Positions 47,962 to 56,345 of a stretch of DNA of 64,000 nucleotides are shown in pieces (position 1 is the stretch's first letter; each line of letters starts with the position of its first letter). The notes under the pieces were generated by a model. The model made no database searches, was not told the DNA's origin, and saw only the letters and a program-made list of their open reading frames with translations. A program made the position numbers and the translations under genes. The DNA comes from Blastopirellula sediminis (GTDB lineage Bacteria; Planctomycetota; Planctomycetia; Pirellulales; Pirellulaceae): assembly GCF_020966755.1 (NCBI RefSeq), contig NZ_JAJKFT010000002.1, positions 779,605 through 843,604 of the forward strand, given 5' to 3'.

Positions 47962-49401
47962 TCACCGTCGCCGTTTCTTCCGCTTCGGCCGCCTCCTTGG
48001 TCCGTTCCGGGGCGACTGGACTGGACTCGGCGTCGTTTTTTTCTGTTCCTCCTTACTCAAGGCAAGCAGTTCCGCGGTCGTCAGCGAAAGACAGTCTCCA
48101 AACCAAGTCCCGAGTGGACTCAGCGGCCCACTTTCTTCCGCGGGGAGTGGACTGGACTGCGATTTTTTTTCTGGGGGCGACGACTCAGCGGCGTCTTCCG
48201 TTTCCTCTGCAGCCGGAGAGTGGACTGGACTGCACGCAATTTTTTCCGCCAGATCGACCAGGCGATAGCGAGGCTCTTTACTCATTCCGCCAGGCGCCAG
48301 CACAATTTCGCCGTCGGCGACCATCCGGTCCCAGGTCACGCCGAACTTCCCGCCGCTCATGCCTGACAGCTCGCGGATCTTCAGTTTGGTCGCATTGGCC
48401 GGGTCGATCTGCTGCATCACGCACCGGAGCCGCCACCAGAGCCGATCGGCCAGCGTCTGCGCCTCTACCTCGGCCGCCTCCAATTCGATCGACGCGACAT
48501 CGCGGATCGTCGCTTCCCACTGGCCGGCGGCCGAATCGACTTCCGCGCTTTCATTAATATCTACACCCCACTGGCCGCTTCGCCCGCTGCTCGCGCCGAA
48601 GGTGAGCCACAACCGATGCAGCCCGCTCCCTGGCTCAAACGCTTCGCGGCGATTCACCAAAAGCCATTGCCGCGCGATCGCGCCGCACGGCGAGTCGGCC
48701 AGGTCGGCCGCATCCATCGCCCGCGGCTTTATTTCCTTGCGGGTGCGGCAACAAACGATCGGCGTAGCGCCGGCCGCCAGACAACAATCGGCGAGTGCCC
48801 GCAGCTGCGCCGCTTCCGCGCGGCGCGTCATCGGCGCCAGATCGGCCGCGTCGATCAGCACCACCTCCAGTTGGTTCCGCGCAATCCAATCGCTCAGGCG
48901 ATGCATATTCACCGCGCCGCTTGGCTCGACCAAATTGAACGCCCAGACAATTTGCTCGAGCGCCGCGAGATCGCCGCGCCGCTCCGCCAGACTCATCACC
49001 GCCGCTTGAGCCGCTTCGCCGCCGACAAACCCGACGCGAAACGCTTGCTCCGCAGCAAACTCCCCCAGAAACGCGCCGCCGCTCGCGAGCGCCGCCCCCA
49101 GATCAACCGCCAGCGACGTCTTCAAACAACGACTCGGCCCCAAAATCACCGCCGCTTCCCGCTGCCGCAACATCCCCGAGAGCAACCACCCCGGCGAATC
49201 CCGCCGCGACAGTAATTCCGCAATAGTCAAACTCTCCAGCGGCTCATCAACCTGCCGACAAGCGACTACTTCGCCCCCGACAGAAATCTTCGGTAGGCTG
49301 GGTCGAGACCCAGCAAATTCGACGTCGCCAAGAGGAAGAGCTGGGTCGCGACCCAGCCTACCCGGACTACTCGGAAGCAAATCACTCACCACGATCGACA
49401 T
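47962..49401 (-). CDS. AAA ATPase, RepA/RecA-like (AAA_25 type)
   Basis: A 479-residue protein. ATG at 49401 has GGAGG 8 nt upstream. Walker A is GPSRCLKTS (about 88-96), Walker B VVLIDAADL. GFVGGEAAQAAVMSLAERRGDLAAL and IVCCRTRKE complete the RecA-like core of the RepA helicase/AAA_25 group, which acts in DNA replication or recombination of mobile elements. A winged-helix-like region (LKIRELSGMSGGKFGVTWDRMVADGEIVL) follows. Residues about 14-37 are encoded by two palindromic family F repeats in frame. The C-terminal 90 residues are Ser/Pro-rich, contain a recurring TGGACTGGACTGC DNA motif and end in a basic stretch. Confidence 0.8.
   Translation of the reverse strand: MSIVVSDLLPSSPGRLGRDPALPLGDVEFAGSRPSLPKISVGGEVVACRQVDEPLESLTIAELLSRRDSPGWLLSGMLRQREAAVILGPSRCLKTSLAVDLGAALASGGAFLGEFAAEQAFRVGFVGGEAAQAAVMSLAERRGDLAALEQIVWAFNLVEPSGAVNMHRLSDWIARNQLEVVLIDAADLAPMTRRAEAAQLRALADCCLAAGATPIVCCRTRKEIKPRAMDAADLADSPCGAIARQWLLVNRREAFEPGSGLHRLWLTFGASSGRSGQWGVDINESAEVDSAAGQWEATIRDVASIELEAAEVEAQTLADRLWWRLRCVMQQIDPANATKLKIRELSGMSGGKFGVTWDRMVADGEIVLAPGGMSKEPRYRLVDLAEKIACSPVHSPAAEETEDAAESSPPEKKSQSSPLPAEESGPLSPLGTWFGDCLSLTTAELLALSKEEQKKTTPSPVQSPRNGPRRRPKRKKRRR
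49293..49361. repeat. Two family F palindromes inside the ATPase coding sequence
   Basis: GTAGGCTGGGTCGAGACCCA (49293-49314) and an inverted relative (49339-49361, GCTGGGTCGCGACCCAGC core) lie in frame in the ATPase gene, encoding about residues 14-37. Other family F copies are at 50505, 52464, 52868 and the one split by the IS element (52914/54594). Confidence 0.85.
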
Positions 49402-49669
49402 CGCCATCTCCTCCCTCGGCTCCCGGTGAGCGCAGACAACGAGCGCCACCGCAAACGGCGTTACCAAAAACAGCAGAGCCAAACCGCAGCGCCCGGCCCG
49501 ATCCCCAGACCCAACGCACCACTGAAAGAAACCGAACGCATCCCGCAAGCGCCGGCAAATGGAGAAAGGCATCGCCGATTCAGGACGAAAAACCCGAATC
49601 GGCGAACATGTACAAATTTATACTAAAGATCGAACAGTGCGTCAAACATTTTTGCGAGTGCTGGGTGCC

Positions 49670-49693
49670 ATGGCCACGGCCTTGCGTGGCCAT
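49670..49693. repeat. REP-like palindrome (family D), copy 2, left of RAYT
   Basis: ATGGCCACGGCCTTGCGTGG plus CCAT, 127 bp upstream of the RAYT start. Same orientation as copy 1 and inverted relative to the copy downstream of RAYT. Confidence 0.9.
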
Positions 49694-49819
49694 GATTGCG
49701 GCCAACAACCAAAACCAGCGCCGCACTACCCAACCAACAACAATCCCCCGACGTCTCTCCCAACGTCAATCTTCCCAAAAACGCTTGCAATCCCCGACTC
49801 CAAACCAAATACTCCCTGC

Positions 49820-50422
49820 ATGGCTACTCCGCATCGCAAGACGATTCATCGATTCGACACGCCAGGCGACGTTCACTTTCTGACGTTTTCCTGCTTTCGT
49901 CGCTTGCCATTATTGAGTCGAACACGGACACGTCAGTATTGTCTCGACGCGCTAGAAGTAAGCCGAGAAAAGAACGGCTTTGATCTGTGGGCGTTCGTGA
50001 TCATGCCCGAACATGTTCATTTGATCGTGCTGCCGCACGCTGGCGTAAAAGTCGCCCCGATTCTATCGACGATCAAACAGTCGGTCGCGAAACGAGCGAT
50101 ATTCTGGCTTCAGCAAAACGCTCCGCAGTTTCTGTCGCGAATCGAAGACCTACAGCCCAATGGAAATCGAAGCTATCGTTTCTGGCAGCGAGGCCCGGGG
50201 TACGATCGCAATCTTCGCTCCGCACGGGATGTTCACGAAAAGATACGATACATCCATGAAAATCCGGTGCGACGCCATCTTGTCGAACGACCGGAGCAAT
50301 GGCCCTGGTCGAGTTGCGCCGCATGGGAATCGGGTTCTAATGAGCCGATCCCGCTAGATCGCGCCAACGTACCCGCGCTGACCAACTTGGACGACTCGAT
50401 CACTTCAGATTACTGGAGATAA
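49820..50422 (+). CDS. REP-associated tyrosine transposase (RAYT, Y1/IS200-like)
   Basis: A 200-residue HUH single-strand transposase. HUH motif is PEHVHLIVLP (His65, His67), and catalytic Tyr is probably Tyr144 in KIRYIHENPVRRHL, followed by WPWSS, a typical RAYT ending. ATG at 49820 (MATPHRKTIHRFD) is chosen; the longer frame from 49559 reads through the left palindrome and has no conserved residues. The gene is bracketed by inverted copies of a 24-nt palindrome at 49670-49693 and 50443-50466. RAYTs cleave and move REP palindromes; at least five such palindromes exist in the window. Confidence 0.93.
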   Translation: MATPHRKTIHRFDTPGDVHFLTFSCFRRLPLLSRTRTRQYCLDALEVSREKNGFDLWAFVIMPEHVHLIVLPHAGVKVAPILSTIKQSVAKRAIFWLQQNAPQFLSRIEDLQPNGNRSYRFWQRGPGYDRNLRSARDVHEKIRYIHENPVRRHLVERPEQWPWSSCAAWESGSNEPIPLDRANVPALTNLDDSITSDYWR

Positions 50423-50442
50423 ACGAAGTTCCACGCACATTC

Positions 50443-50466
50443 ATGGCCACGCAAGGCCGTGGCCAT
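50443..50466. repeat. REP-like palindrome (family D), copy 3, right of RAYT
   Basis: Reverse orientation of copy 2, 20 nt after the RAYT stop. The flank TTCCACGCACA before it is shared with the copy at 60517. Confidence 0.9.
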
Positions 50467-50504
50467 GGCACCCGTGCAAATTCACCGTCGTCCAGTTCAT
50501 CCAA

Positions 50505-50527
50505 AGCTGGGTCTCGACCCGGCCTAC
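50505..50527. repeat. Family F palindrome
   Basis: AGCTGGGTCTCGACCCGGCC core, four bases from the stop of the AMP-dependent ligase gene (50532). Confidence 0.8.
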
Positions 50528-50531
50528 GATA

Positions 50532-52061
50532 CTAAACCGGAGCCCCACCGTTCTCGGCCATCCAGACTAACCGAGCACGATCTAGCTTGCCCTGATAAGT
50601 TAGCGGCCACTCTTCGACGGTCGCGTAGCCTACGGGAATCGCCGCCAGCTCCAACTTATCGGCAAGCCAATGCGACCATTCGACATCGGTGGGCAGCACA
50701 GCCCCTGGTCGAAGCATTAGGAATGCAAACGGAACCTGGCCGCACTCGACATCAGGGGCTCCAACGACGACGGCCTGCAGGACCGCAGGGTGCTCGCCGA
50801 GGGCCGCCTCGACCATTGGCGGAGCGATCTTTCGACCGCCTCGGTTGATCATGTCTCTTAAGCGGCCTGCAAGCCACAGGAATCCATCAGCGTCCCTGCG
50901 GGCAAGGTCGCCTGTGTGGAGCCAACCATTGCGGAGAACCCGAAACGTCTCGGCAGTATCATTCCAATAACCGACCATCACCCCAGGGGTCTCCAGTAGG
51001 ATCTCGCCCACCTCGTCGGGACCTACCTCATTTCCCATGGGGTCGATCAGTCGCACTTGAATCCCTTCCAATGGTCGGCCGATCGAACCGATGCGCGCAG
51101 GGCCGCTCGCTGGGTTCATCGCATAGAACCCAGCCTCCGTCATCCCGCAGATCTCAATGAGGTCACGGCCTGTGGTCAATTGGAACTTTGTTTGAAGGGC
51201 CGCCGAGACCGCATCCCCGCCAGAAAGCCAGAGGCGGAGTTTGGAATGGTCGGCCGTGGCTGCGGCAGGGTTGGCGAGGAGTTCTCGAGTGAGCGCGGGG
51301 ATCGCGACCACAAACGTGGCCCGCGGCTCGGCCTGATAGGTTTCCCAGAACCCCTTCGCTTGGCCTTCGTGCAGCACCACCCGGCCGCCGACTTGAAACG
51401 AGGCAAGGACCTGCCCGAACAGCGGCAGCGGACGGCTAAGCTGCTGGACGACCAGCGCCACATCTGACTCGGTGAGTTGGATCTCCTTCGTAAACGAGGC
51501 GACACGGAGCGCGAGTCGCTCTTGGGTGTGGACAACTCCCTTCGGTCGACTCGTCGTCCCAGAGCTATATACGATCAGAGCCAGATGGTCCCGCCTTGGA
51601 TCGGGCGGGTCCGGAGGATCTGAAGGTCCCGCCTCCACGATTTCCCAAGGAAGAATCCGATGCGGCGGGTTGGGATCACCGATCGTAATTGTGACGTCGG
51701 GGCGAAGGTCGTCCTGGCCCTCCAAGACCGTTTCGAGCATGGCAGGCGACGCAACGAACCCACGTGCCACGCTGGTCCTCAGTACATAGCGGATGTGGAC
51801 CGCAGGGGTCCACGGGGCGAGCGGCACCGCAACGAGTGAGGCGCGGAAGCAGCCAAGGAGCAGGGTTAGATGCTCAATGCTGTTACCAAGCACCGTCACC
51901 ACTCGGTCACTAGGGCCGAGCGATTGGAACCGCAGCCCTGCCGCAACTCGCTCGACGCGGTCATCGAGGTCCGCGTAGGTATAGTCACGGCCTCCAGCGG
52001 TCACGGCAATCCGATCCGGGAAGCGTGACGCCGCGTCGCGAAGAACCCGCCATAATGCCAT
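50532..52061 (-). CDS. AMP-dependent acyl-CoA synthetase/ligase
   Basis: A 509-residue member of the ANL superfamily. P-loop YSSGTTSRPKG, adenine-binding GMTEAGFY, GWLHTGDLARRD, and GRLRDMINRGGRKI are in order; the C-terminal lysine lies in LTYQGKLDRARL. It activates a carboxylic acid as acyl-AMP for CoA transfer. ATG at 52061 (MALWRVLRDAASRFPDRIAV) is chosen; the frame to 52127 adds a non-homologous 22 residues. No acyl-carrier or PKS genes adjoin it. It lies between mobile elements, and its codon choices look less biased than those of the neighbours (impression by eye), so acquisition by transfer is possible. Confidence 0.92.
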   Translation of the reverse strand: MALWRVLRDAASRFPDRIAVTAGGRDYTYADLDDRVERVAAGLRFQSLGPSDRVVTVLGNSIEHLTLLLGCFRASLVAVPLAPWTPAVHIRYVLRTSVARGFVASPAMLETVLEGQDDLRPDVTITIGDPNPPHRILPWEIVEAGPSDPPDPPDPRRDHLALIVYSSGTTSRPKGVVHTQERLALRVASFTKEIQLTESDVALVVQQLSRPLPLFGQVLASFQVGGRVVLHEGQAKGFWETYQAEPRATFVVAIPALTRELLANPAAATADHSKLRLWLSGGDAVSAALQTKFQLTTGRDLIEICGMTEAGFYAMNPASGPARIGSIGRPLEGIQVRLIDPMGNEVGPDEVGEILLETPGVMVGYWNDTAETFRVLRNGWLHTGDLARRDADGFLWLAGRLRDMINRGGRKIAPPMVEAALGEHPAVLQAVVVGAPDVECGQVPFAFLMLRPGAVLPTDVEWSHWLADKLELAAIPVGYATVEEWPLTYQGKLDRARLVWMAENGGAPV

Positions 52062-52495
52062 CGTAAGAAACCCGTGTCGAAGAATATGGTCCGAGCGAAA
52101 TGATACGACAAGACAACGGACCTCCAAACAGCGAACACCCAGTTTAGCGATAGATTTAGCAGACAGTCTTCCTGGTCAAAAACGACCTCACACGTTGGAA
52201 ATGACGAATTTCGAGCTTTCGGCGCACTTCGGCGCTTCGTCAAACCCCACTTTCGAGAAGAAAAATTCGGCGGGAACTTGTTGAGTTACAGCAATGAAGA
52301 ACAGCTTTTTTTCTTCTTGCGGTCAGCGAAACCTATTACCCTGCTGAAGTAACGAAAGGGGACGGCGGTCATTTCTGGGAGAGATTCAAAAACGACCCCC
52401 GCCCTTCTTGCCCGTCGAGTAGGATGGTTCGAAACCCTGTTCTTTGAAGTCCGCGCGTCAACCTGCTGGGCCTCGCCCCAGCTTACGATACTGCC
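52062..52495. other. 434-bp intergenic region
   Basis: AT-richer than the surroundings; contains a family F palindrome at 52464-52486 close to the next gene. No gene or RNA recognised. Confidence 0.5.
52464..52486. repeat. Family F palindrome
   Basis: TGCTGGGCCTCGCCCCAGC core, ending 9 nt before the ATG of the small gene at 52496. Confidence 0.75.
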
Positions 52496-52852
52496 ATGTG
52501 TAAAGTCCGTTACAAAATAAAGGGAACGTCTCTCGAATTGACATCGAGTTCCGGCAAGTCCACGACAGTTGGTTTGCAGTGGCCCGTAAAGGAAGTGCTA
52601 GTTTTTGGAACAGTGTTCGTTGTTCGTACCGAGCCACAACCTGGAGCGCATGACAACGAGAATGTTCACGGAGTGAGCGAAGATGGCGGAATCGTTTGGA
52701 CTGTCCCAAAACGGAAATACATCTATGCCGACAGCCCATTCACAGGGATTGTCGAAGAAAAGGGGACTGTAAAGCTGTTGAACTGGGACGGAACAGAGAT
52801 ATCAGTCGATCCTCAGACCGGAACCATCATTCAGGAGTCATACGGCAAGTGA
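52496..52852 (+). CDS. Small uncharacterised protein
   Basis: A 118-residue protein, predicted mostly beta (GTSLELTSSSGKSTTVGLQWPVKEVLVFGTVFVVRTEP, YIYADSPFTGIVEEKGTVKLLNWDGTEISVDP). No signal peptide or family recognised. It is flanked on both sides by family F palindromes and followed by the IS element. Codon usage is more AT-rich than that of core genes here, consistent with an accessory gene. Confidence 0.65.
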   Translation: MCKVRYKIKGTSLELTSSSGKSTTVGLQWPVKEVLVFGTVFVVRTEPQPGAHDNENVHGVSEDGGIVWTVPKRKYIYADSPFTGIVEEKGTVKLLNWDGTEISVDPQTGTIIQESYGK

Positions 52853-52867
52853 CAAGGGGAGCAGTTT

Positions 52868-52892
52868 CGTAGGCTGGGTCTCGCCCAGCTCC
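52868..52892. repeat. Family F palindrome
   Basis: GTAGGCTGGGTCTCGCCCAG core, 15 nt after the small gene. It lies just upstream of the copy split by the IS element. Confidence 0.8.
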
Positions 52893-52918
52893 TAGAGCCC
52901 CAAAGCGTCAACATGCTG

Positions 52919-52928
52919 GGTCTCGACC
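52919..52928. repeat. 10-bp target-site duplication, left
   Basis: GGTCTCGACC, identical to 54577-54586 on the other side of the IS element. Confidence 0.9.
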
Positions 52929-54576
52929 TCAGTTTTACCCACATTTTTTCTCCGCGAGGTCGCAGCCGCGGAGGATTAGCAGTAGTTTTTCGAGGCCGCA
53001 CCAGAGGGTTTGCCAGCCGGGGCGGCCGTCGCATTTTCGTCCCAGGTGGCCTCCGAGGCCGCCCAGGTGTTTGATGAAGTCGGCCAGCGTCATCGTGGTT
53101 GCGTCGAGGCGCGGCGAACGGGGGCTTTTGCCCTGACGCACTTTGGCGATCGTTTCGACCCACTTCTTCGGCGCGACATCCGCAGCGATCGCGTCAGGCT
53201 GTTCATCCGCCAAGTTGCGCAGCCGCAACAACTGCACCGCCACGATCGACAGCAGCCCGGTGATCCGTTCCAGACGCTCCGCCTCGCGGTAGTACCGCGC
53301 CTCGACCTGACAGCCGGTCTTGAGCGCTTTGTGATACTCTTCGATCGCCCACCGCTGCGCGTAGTAGTCGACGATTTGCTGCGCTTGCTCGACCGTTTCG
53401 ACCGGCTGTGAAGTGAGCAGCACCCAGCGAACTCGCTCCTTCTCGGTCGGCGGATGGACTTCAAGCAGTTCAACCGCCCACATCGCCAGCGGCTCGCCCG
53501 GCGCATGTTCGCGAATCCAAGCGTTCGTCACTTTCGGCTGCGGCAGCGACAACGGCGCGAATCGCAACTCCAACTGCGCCGTGCGGGCCGAACGCTTCGC
53601 CGTCGCAGGCACGTCCAGCGTCTGAAGTCCGCGGACCGGTTGCGCGGCGAGATGCTCCTTCAAGGTGATTCGTTCGCCCGTCGGAGAGATTACTTGACGA
53701 TTCAAGCGACAAGCGCGAATCACCCAACCGCAGCCTTGGCGATAAGCGCGGCAGAAGACTTCGTAGTCGTCGGCGCCGCGATCGCAGACGTGCAGCCACG
53801 TTGCGCCGGGCGGCGGCGAGCCGACCTGATCGATCAACCGTCCCCAGACCGCCTGTTCGCGCTGGGGATCACGCCGACGCGCGTTCTTGGCGCCTGGCTT
53901 TTTCTTTTTAGGGCGATACAGAAGCTCTTGACCGGCCAGGCCGATCACCTGCTTCGAGTCGGGATCGCGCATCAGCGCCGAGTGAAGAAAGAATCCGCGT
54001 CCCGTGTTGCGTCCGACAGGCCCCAAGCCCTTCGCGCGACGCTTGCCGCCGTAGTTGATTTCGGTCGTATCGTTGAGAATCAGCCGCACCGAACCGGCGT
54101 CGCCGTTACGCCTGGTGCGTTCGTAATGGGGCGTGGTGATCGCCTGAAAGCTGACGTCGTCGCAGTCCATCAAGCGGTACAGAGCCTTGCAATCGGCCCA
54201 GGTTTCGGTCTGCTTGGTAGAACTGCCATCCGGCCACGCAAGCGTCTTCGCGGCGGTGCTGATCAGCCGCTGGGTTCGGCGTTTATCCCCCAGTTCGCAC
54301 TCCGAAAATTCCATCTTCGCCCACTCCGTTGGAACCAACAACATCGCCATACGCTCCATCGCCGATAAGCGTCACGCCGCCCATCGCGCAGCCAGATTCG
54401 ACGCCGTCAGCTCCCCATGCCGGAGCCGGAAACGAGAGGGTCCCTCCCTCGCGCGTCGACAAGCTGCCTAGATGCACGCCGAATGCCAATCGCAAAATTG
54501 GCGAAAAACAGGGCGAAAACGAAGATCGTGTTGTAAAAACTGCGAGCTAGCGTTGTAGAAATGTGGGTAAACCTAA
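52929..54576 (-). mobile_element. IS4-type insertion sequence, 1648 bp, apparently intact
   Basis: Terminal inverted repeats begin TCAGTTTTACCCACAT at the left and, read inward, TTAGGTTTACCCACAT at the right, matching at 14 of 16 positions. A single 474-residue transposase occupies most of it, and its stop codon lies within the left terminal repeat. It is bounded by 10-bp direct duplications, as expected for the family (9-12 bp). The target was a family F palindrome, whose halves GCTGGGTCTCGACC and CAGCCTAC now flank the element. Confidence 0.93.
52935..54359 (-). CDS. IS4-family transposase
   Basis: A 474-residue DDE transposase of the Tn5/IS4 type. Motifs are ILNDTTEINY (first Asp), HVCDRGADDYEVF (second Asp), and the YREK-like YAQRWAIEEYHKALKTGC with the catalytic Glu. 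The N-terminal EFSECELGDKRRTQRLISTAAKTL is the Tnp DNA-bind domain of this family. The frame is full length with no internal stop. The C-terminal GLGGHLGRKCDGRPGWQTLWCGLEKLLLI is typical. The element is probably active or recently so. Confidence 0.96.
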   Translation of the reverse strand: MERMAMLLVPTEWAKMEFSECELGDKRRTQRLISTAAKTLAWPDGSSTKQTETWADCKALYRLMDCDDVSFQAITTPHYERTRRNGDAGSVRLILNDTTEINYGGKRRAKGLGPVGRNTGRGFFLHSALMRDPDSKQVIGLAGQELLYRPKKKKPGAKNARRRDPQREQAVWGRLIDQVGSPPPGATWLHVCDRGADDYEVFCRAYRQGCGWVIRACRLNRQVISPTGERITLKEHLAAQPVRGLQTLDVPATAKRSARTAQLELRFAPLSLPQPKVTNAWIREHAPGEPLAMWAVELLEVHPPTEKERVRWVLLTSQPVETVEQAQQIVDYYAQRWAIEEYHKALKTGCQVEARYYREAERLERITGLLSIVAVQLLRLRNLADEQPDAIAADVAPKKWVETIAKVRQGKSPRSPRLDATTMTLADFIKHLGGLGGHLGRKCDGRPGWQTLWCGLEKLLLILRGCDLAEKKCG

Positions 54577-54586
54577 GGTCTCGACC
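54577..54586. repeat. 10-bp target-site duplication, right
   Basis: GGTCTCGACC, repeated at 52919-52928. It continues into CAGCCTAC, the displaced half of the palindrome. Confidence 0.9.
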
Positions 54587-54660
54587 CAGCCTACAATACT
54601 AACGATACTATAAAACTCAATTCATCCCGCCACCAATAGACTCTTCCCCACGGCCCTCCG

Positions 54661-56115
54661 ATGAACAATGAATCCTTTGCCGAATCTTCTCGCCGCCGGT
54701 TTCTGCTTGCTGCGTTGGCGGGGACGGGGGCTATTCCTGTTGCAGGCTGGTGTGCGGCGGCGGATGGGGATGATGCGTCGGCGGTGCGGGCGGGCCAGTT
54801 TCATGAACCGGCGCGGGATCTTCCCTTGGTTCGTGATGCCGATGTGATCGTCTGCGGAGCCGGTCCGGCCGGCGTGTCGGCGGCGATTGCTGCGGCGCGA
54901 GCTGGGGCGCGCGTTCGGCTGTTCGAGAGCAATGGCTGCTTGGGCGGAGTCTGGACGGCGGGACTTTTGACCTGGATCTTCGATTTCAAAGGGGACGGCT
55001 TCACCGCCGAACTGACGCGTCAACTGGACGCCCGCGATGCGCGACGGGGCGACAGCACGAATCGTTTCGTCTATGAGCCGGACGAAATGAAGCGGTTGCT
55101 GGAGGATCTGTGCGTTGAAGCGGGCGTGCAATTTCGCCTAGACACGCGGCTGGTCGCGGCCTATCGCGAAGGTCGGCAACTGACGACGGTGATTACCGAA
55201 TCCCGCTCGGGGCGCGAAGCGTGGGAGGCGCCGGTCTTTATTGACGCGACCGGCGATGGCGCGTTGGGGGCGATGGCGGGCTGCACGTGGGAACTCGGGA
55301 ACATGGAAGACGATCAGGCGCCGCAATGCGAATGCCAACCGCTGACGATGAATGCCCTGGCGGCCGTGAAGGACGTGACGAAGATGAGCGACTTCATCTC
55401 GTTCTATCAGGGCGATCTGAACTGGCACGTCGAGGCGACGAAACATTTCAAAGCGGAGATCCAACGGGCCGGGCTCGATCCGTCCTATGGCATGCCGACG
55501 ATCTTCCACGTTCGCGACAACGTGGTGCTGCTGATGATGAATCACGAATATGGCATTCGCCCCGATGACGCCGATGCGATGACGAGAGCGACGGTGCGAG
55601 CACGGAAGGAAATCTTTGACATCGTTCATGCCCTGCGAAAACTTGGCGGCGTCTGGGAAGGGTTGCAGGTCGTCGCCACGGCGGAGCAGATTGGAATTCG
55701 CGATGGGAAGCGGATTCGCGGCCGCTACACGGTGACGAAGCAGGACCTGATCGACGGCGCCCGGCACGAAGACGCCGTCGCCCGGGTCACCTTCGGCGTC
55801 GACATTCACGCGAAGAATAAAAAAGACAACGACAAGCTGACCATCGAACGCGGGGGCGTGAGCCGAACCATTCCGTACGACATCCCGCTTCGCGCGCTGA
55901 TCGCGAAAGACGTGGACGGGCTGATGATGGCAGGTCGCTGCATCAGCGGCGATTTTGTCGCCCATGCCAGCTACCGCGTAACCGGCAATGCCGTAGCCAC
56001 CGGAGAAGCGGCCGGGATCGCCGCCGCACTGGCGGCAACCGGAAAGCGTCAACCGCACGAGGTTTCGTGGGCCGACTGCAAAGCGGTGCTGGAGAAACTG
56101 CCGCGCTCGATTTGA
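54661..56115 (+). CDS. FAD-dependent oxidoreductase, Tat-exported
   Basis: A 484-residue protein with twin-arginine signal SSRRRFLLAALAGTGAIPVAG. The Rossmann FAD motif is DVIVCGAGPAGVSAAIAAARAGARVRLFE (about 60-90). FIDATGDGALGAMAGCTWELG is the second FAD motif, and GLMMAGRCISGDFVAHASYRVTGNAVATGEAAGIAAALA closes the FAD domain. This matches the 'FAD_oxidored' family common in planctomycetes next to DUF1592/heme proteins. Substrate is unknown. The heme-binding gene downstream (230-bp gap) may be its electron acceptor, which is inference. Confidence 0.92.
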   Translation: MNNESFAESSRRRFLLAALAGTGAIPVAGWCAAADGDDASAVRAGQFHEPARDLPLVRDADVIVCGAGPAGVSAAIAAARAGARVRLFESNGCLGGVWTAGLLTWIFDFKGDGFTAELTRQLDARDARRGDSTNRFVYEPDEMKRLLEDLCVEAGVQFRLDTRLVAAYREGRQLTTVITESRSGREAWEAPVFIDATGDGALGAMAGCTWELGNMEDDQAPQCECQPLTMNALAAVKDVTKMSDFISFYQGDLNWHVEATKHFKAEIQRAGLDPSYGMPTIFHVRDNVVLLMMNHEYGIRPDDADAMTRATVRARKEIFDIVHALRKLGGVWEGLQVVATAEQIGIRDGKRIRGRYTVTKQDLIDGARHEDAVARVTFGVDIHAKNKKDNDKLTIERGGVSRTIPYDIPLRALIAKDVDGLMMAGRCISGDFVAHASYRVTGNAVATGEAAGIAAALAATGKRQPHEVSWADCKAVLEKLPRSI

Positions 56116-56159
56116 TGGGTAGCTTCGCCACGAGCGACATCGCTGAGCAGGGCCCACGT

Positions 56160-56178
56160 TAGGCCGAGGCCTGACCTC
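56160..56178. repeat. Family C palindrome
   Basis: TAGGCCGAGGCCTGACCTC, a half-length version of the 31571 repeat. Confidence 0.55.
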
Positions 56179-56345
56179 TATGAACTTGCCGTTCCTGCGC
56201 AAGAAACGCTTGCGTCGCCTGCTGGCAGACGAAAGAATGGCGTAACGCATTTCTCCGCTCGTCTTGGAAATGCGACGCACCCCGCCGGCTTCCTCATCGA
56301 CGCCAATCCCACCTTCCCACCGAATTGCTCTTAGGACGCTTCCTC

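Noticed and set aside
47800..50475. Repeated palindromes as a CRISPR array
   Set aside because: Copies are not regularly spaced, occur in both orientations and there are no cas genes.
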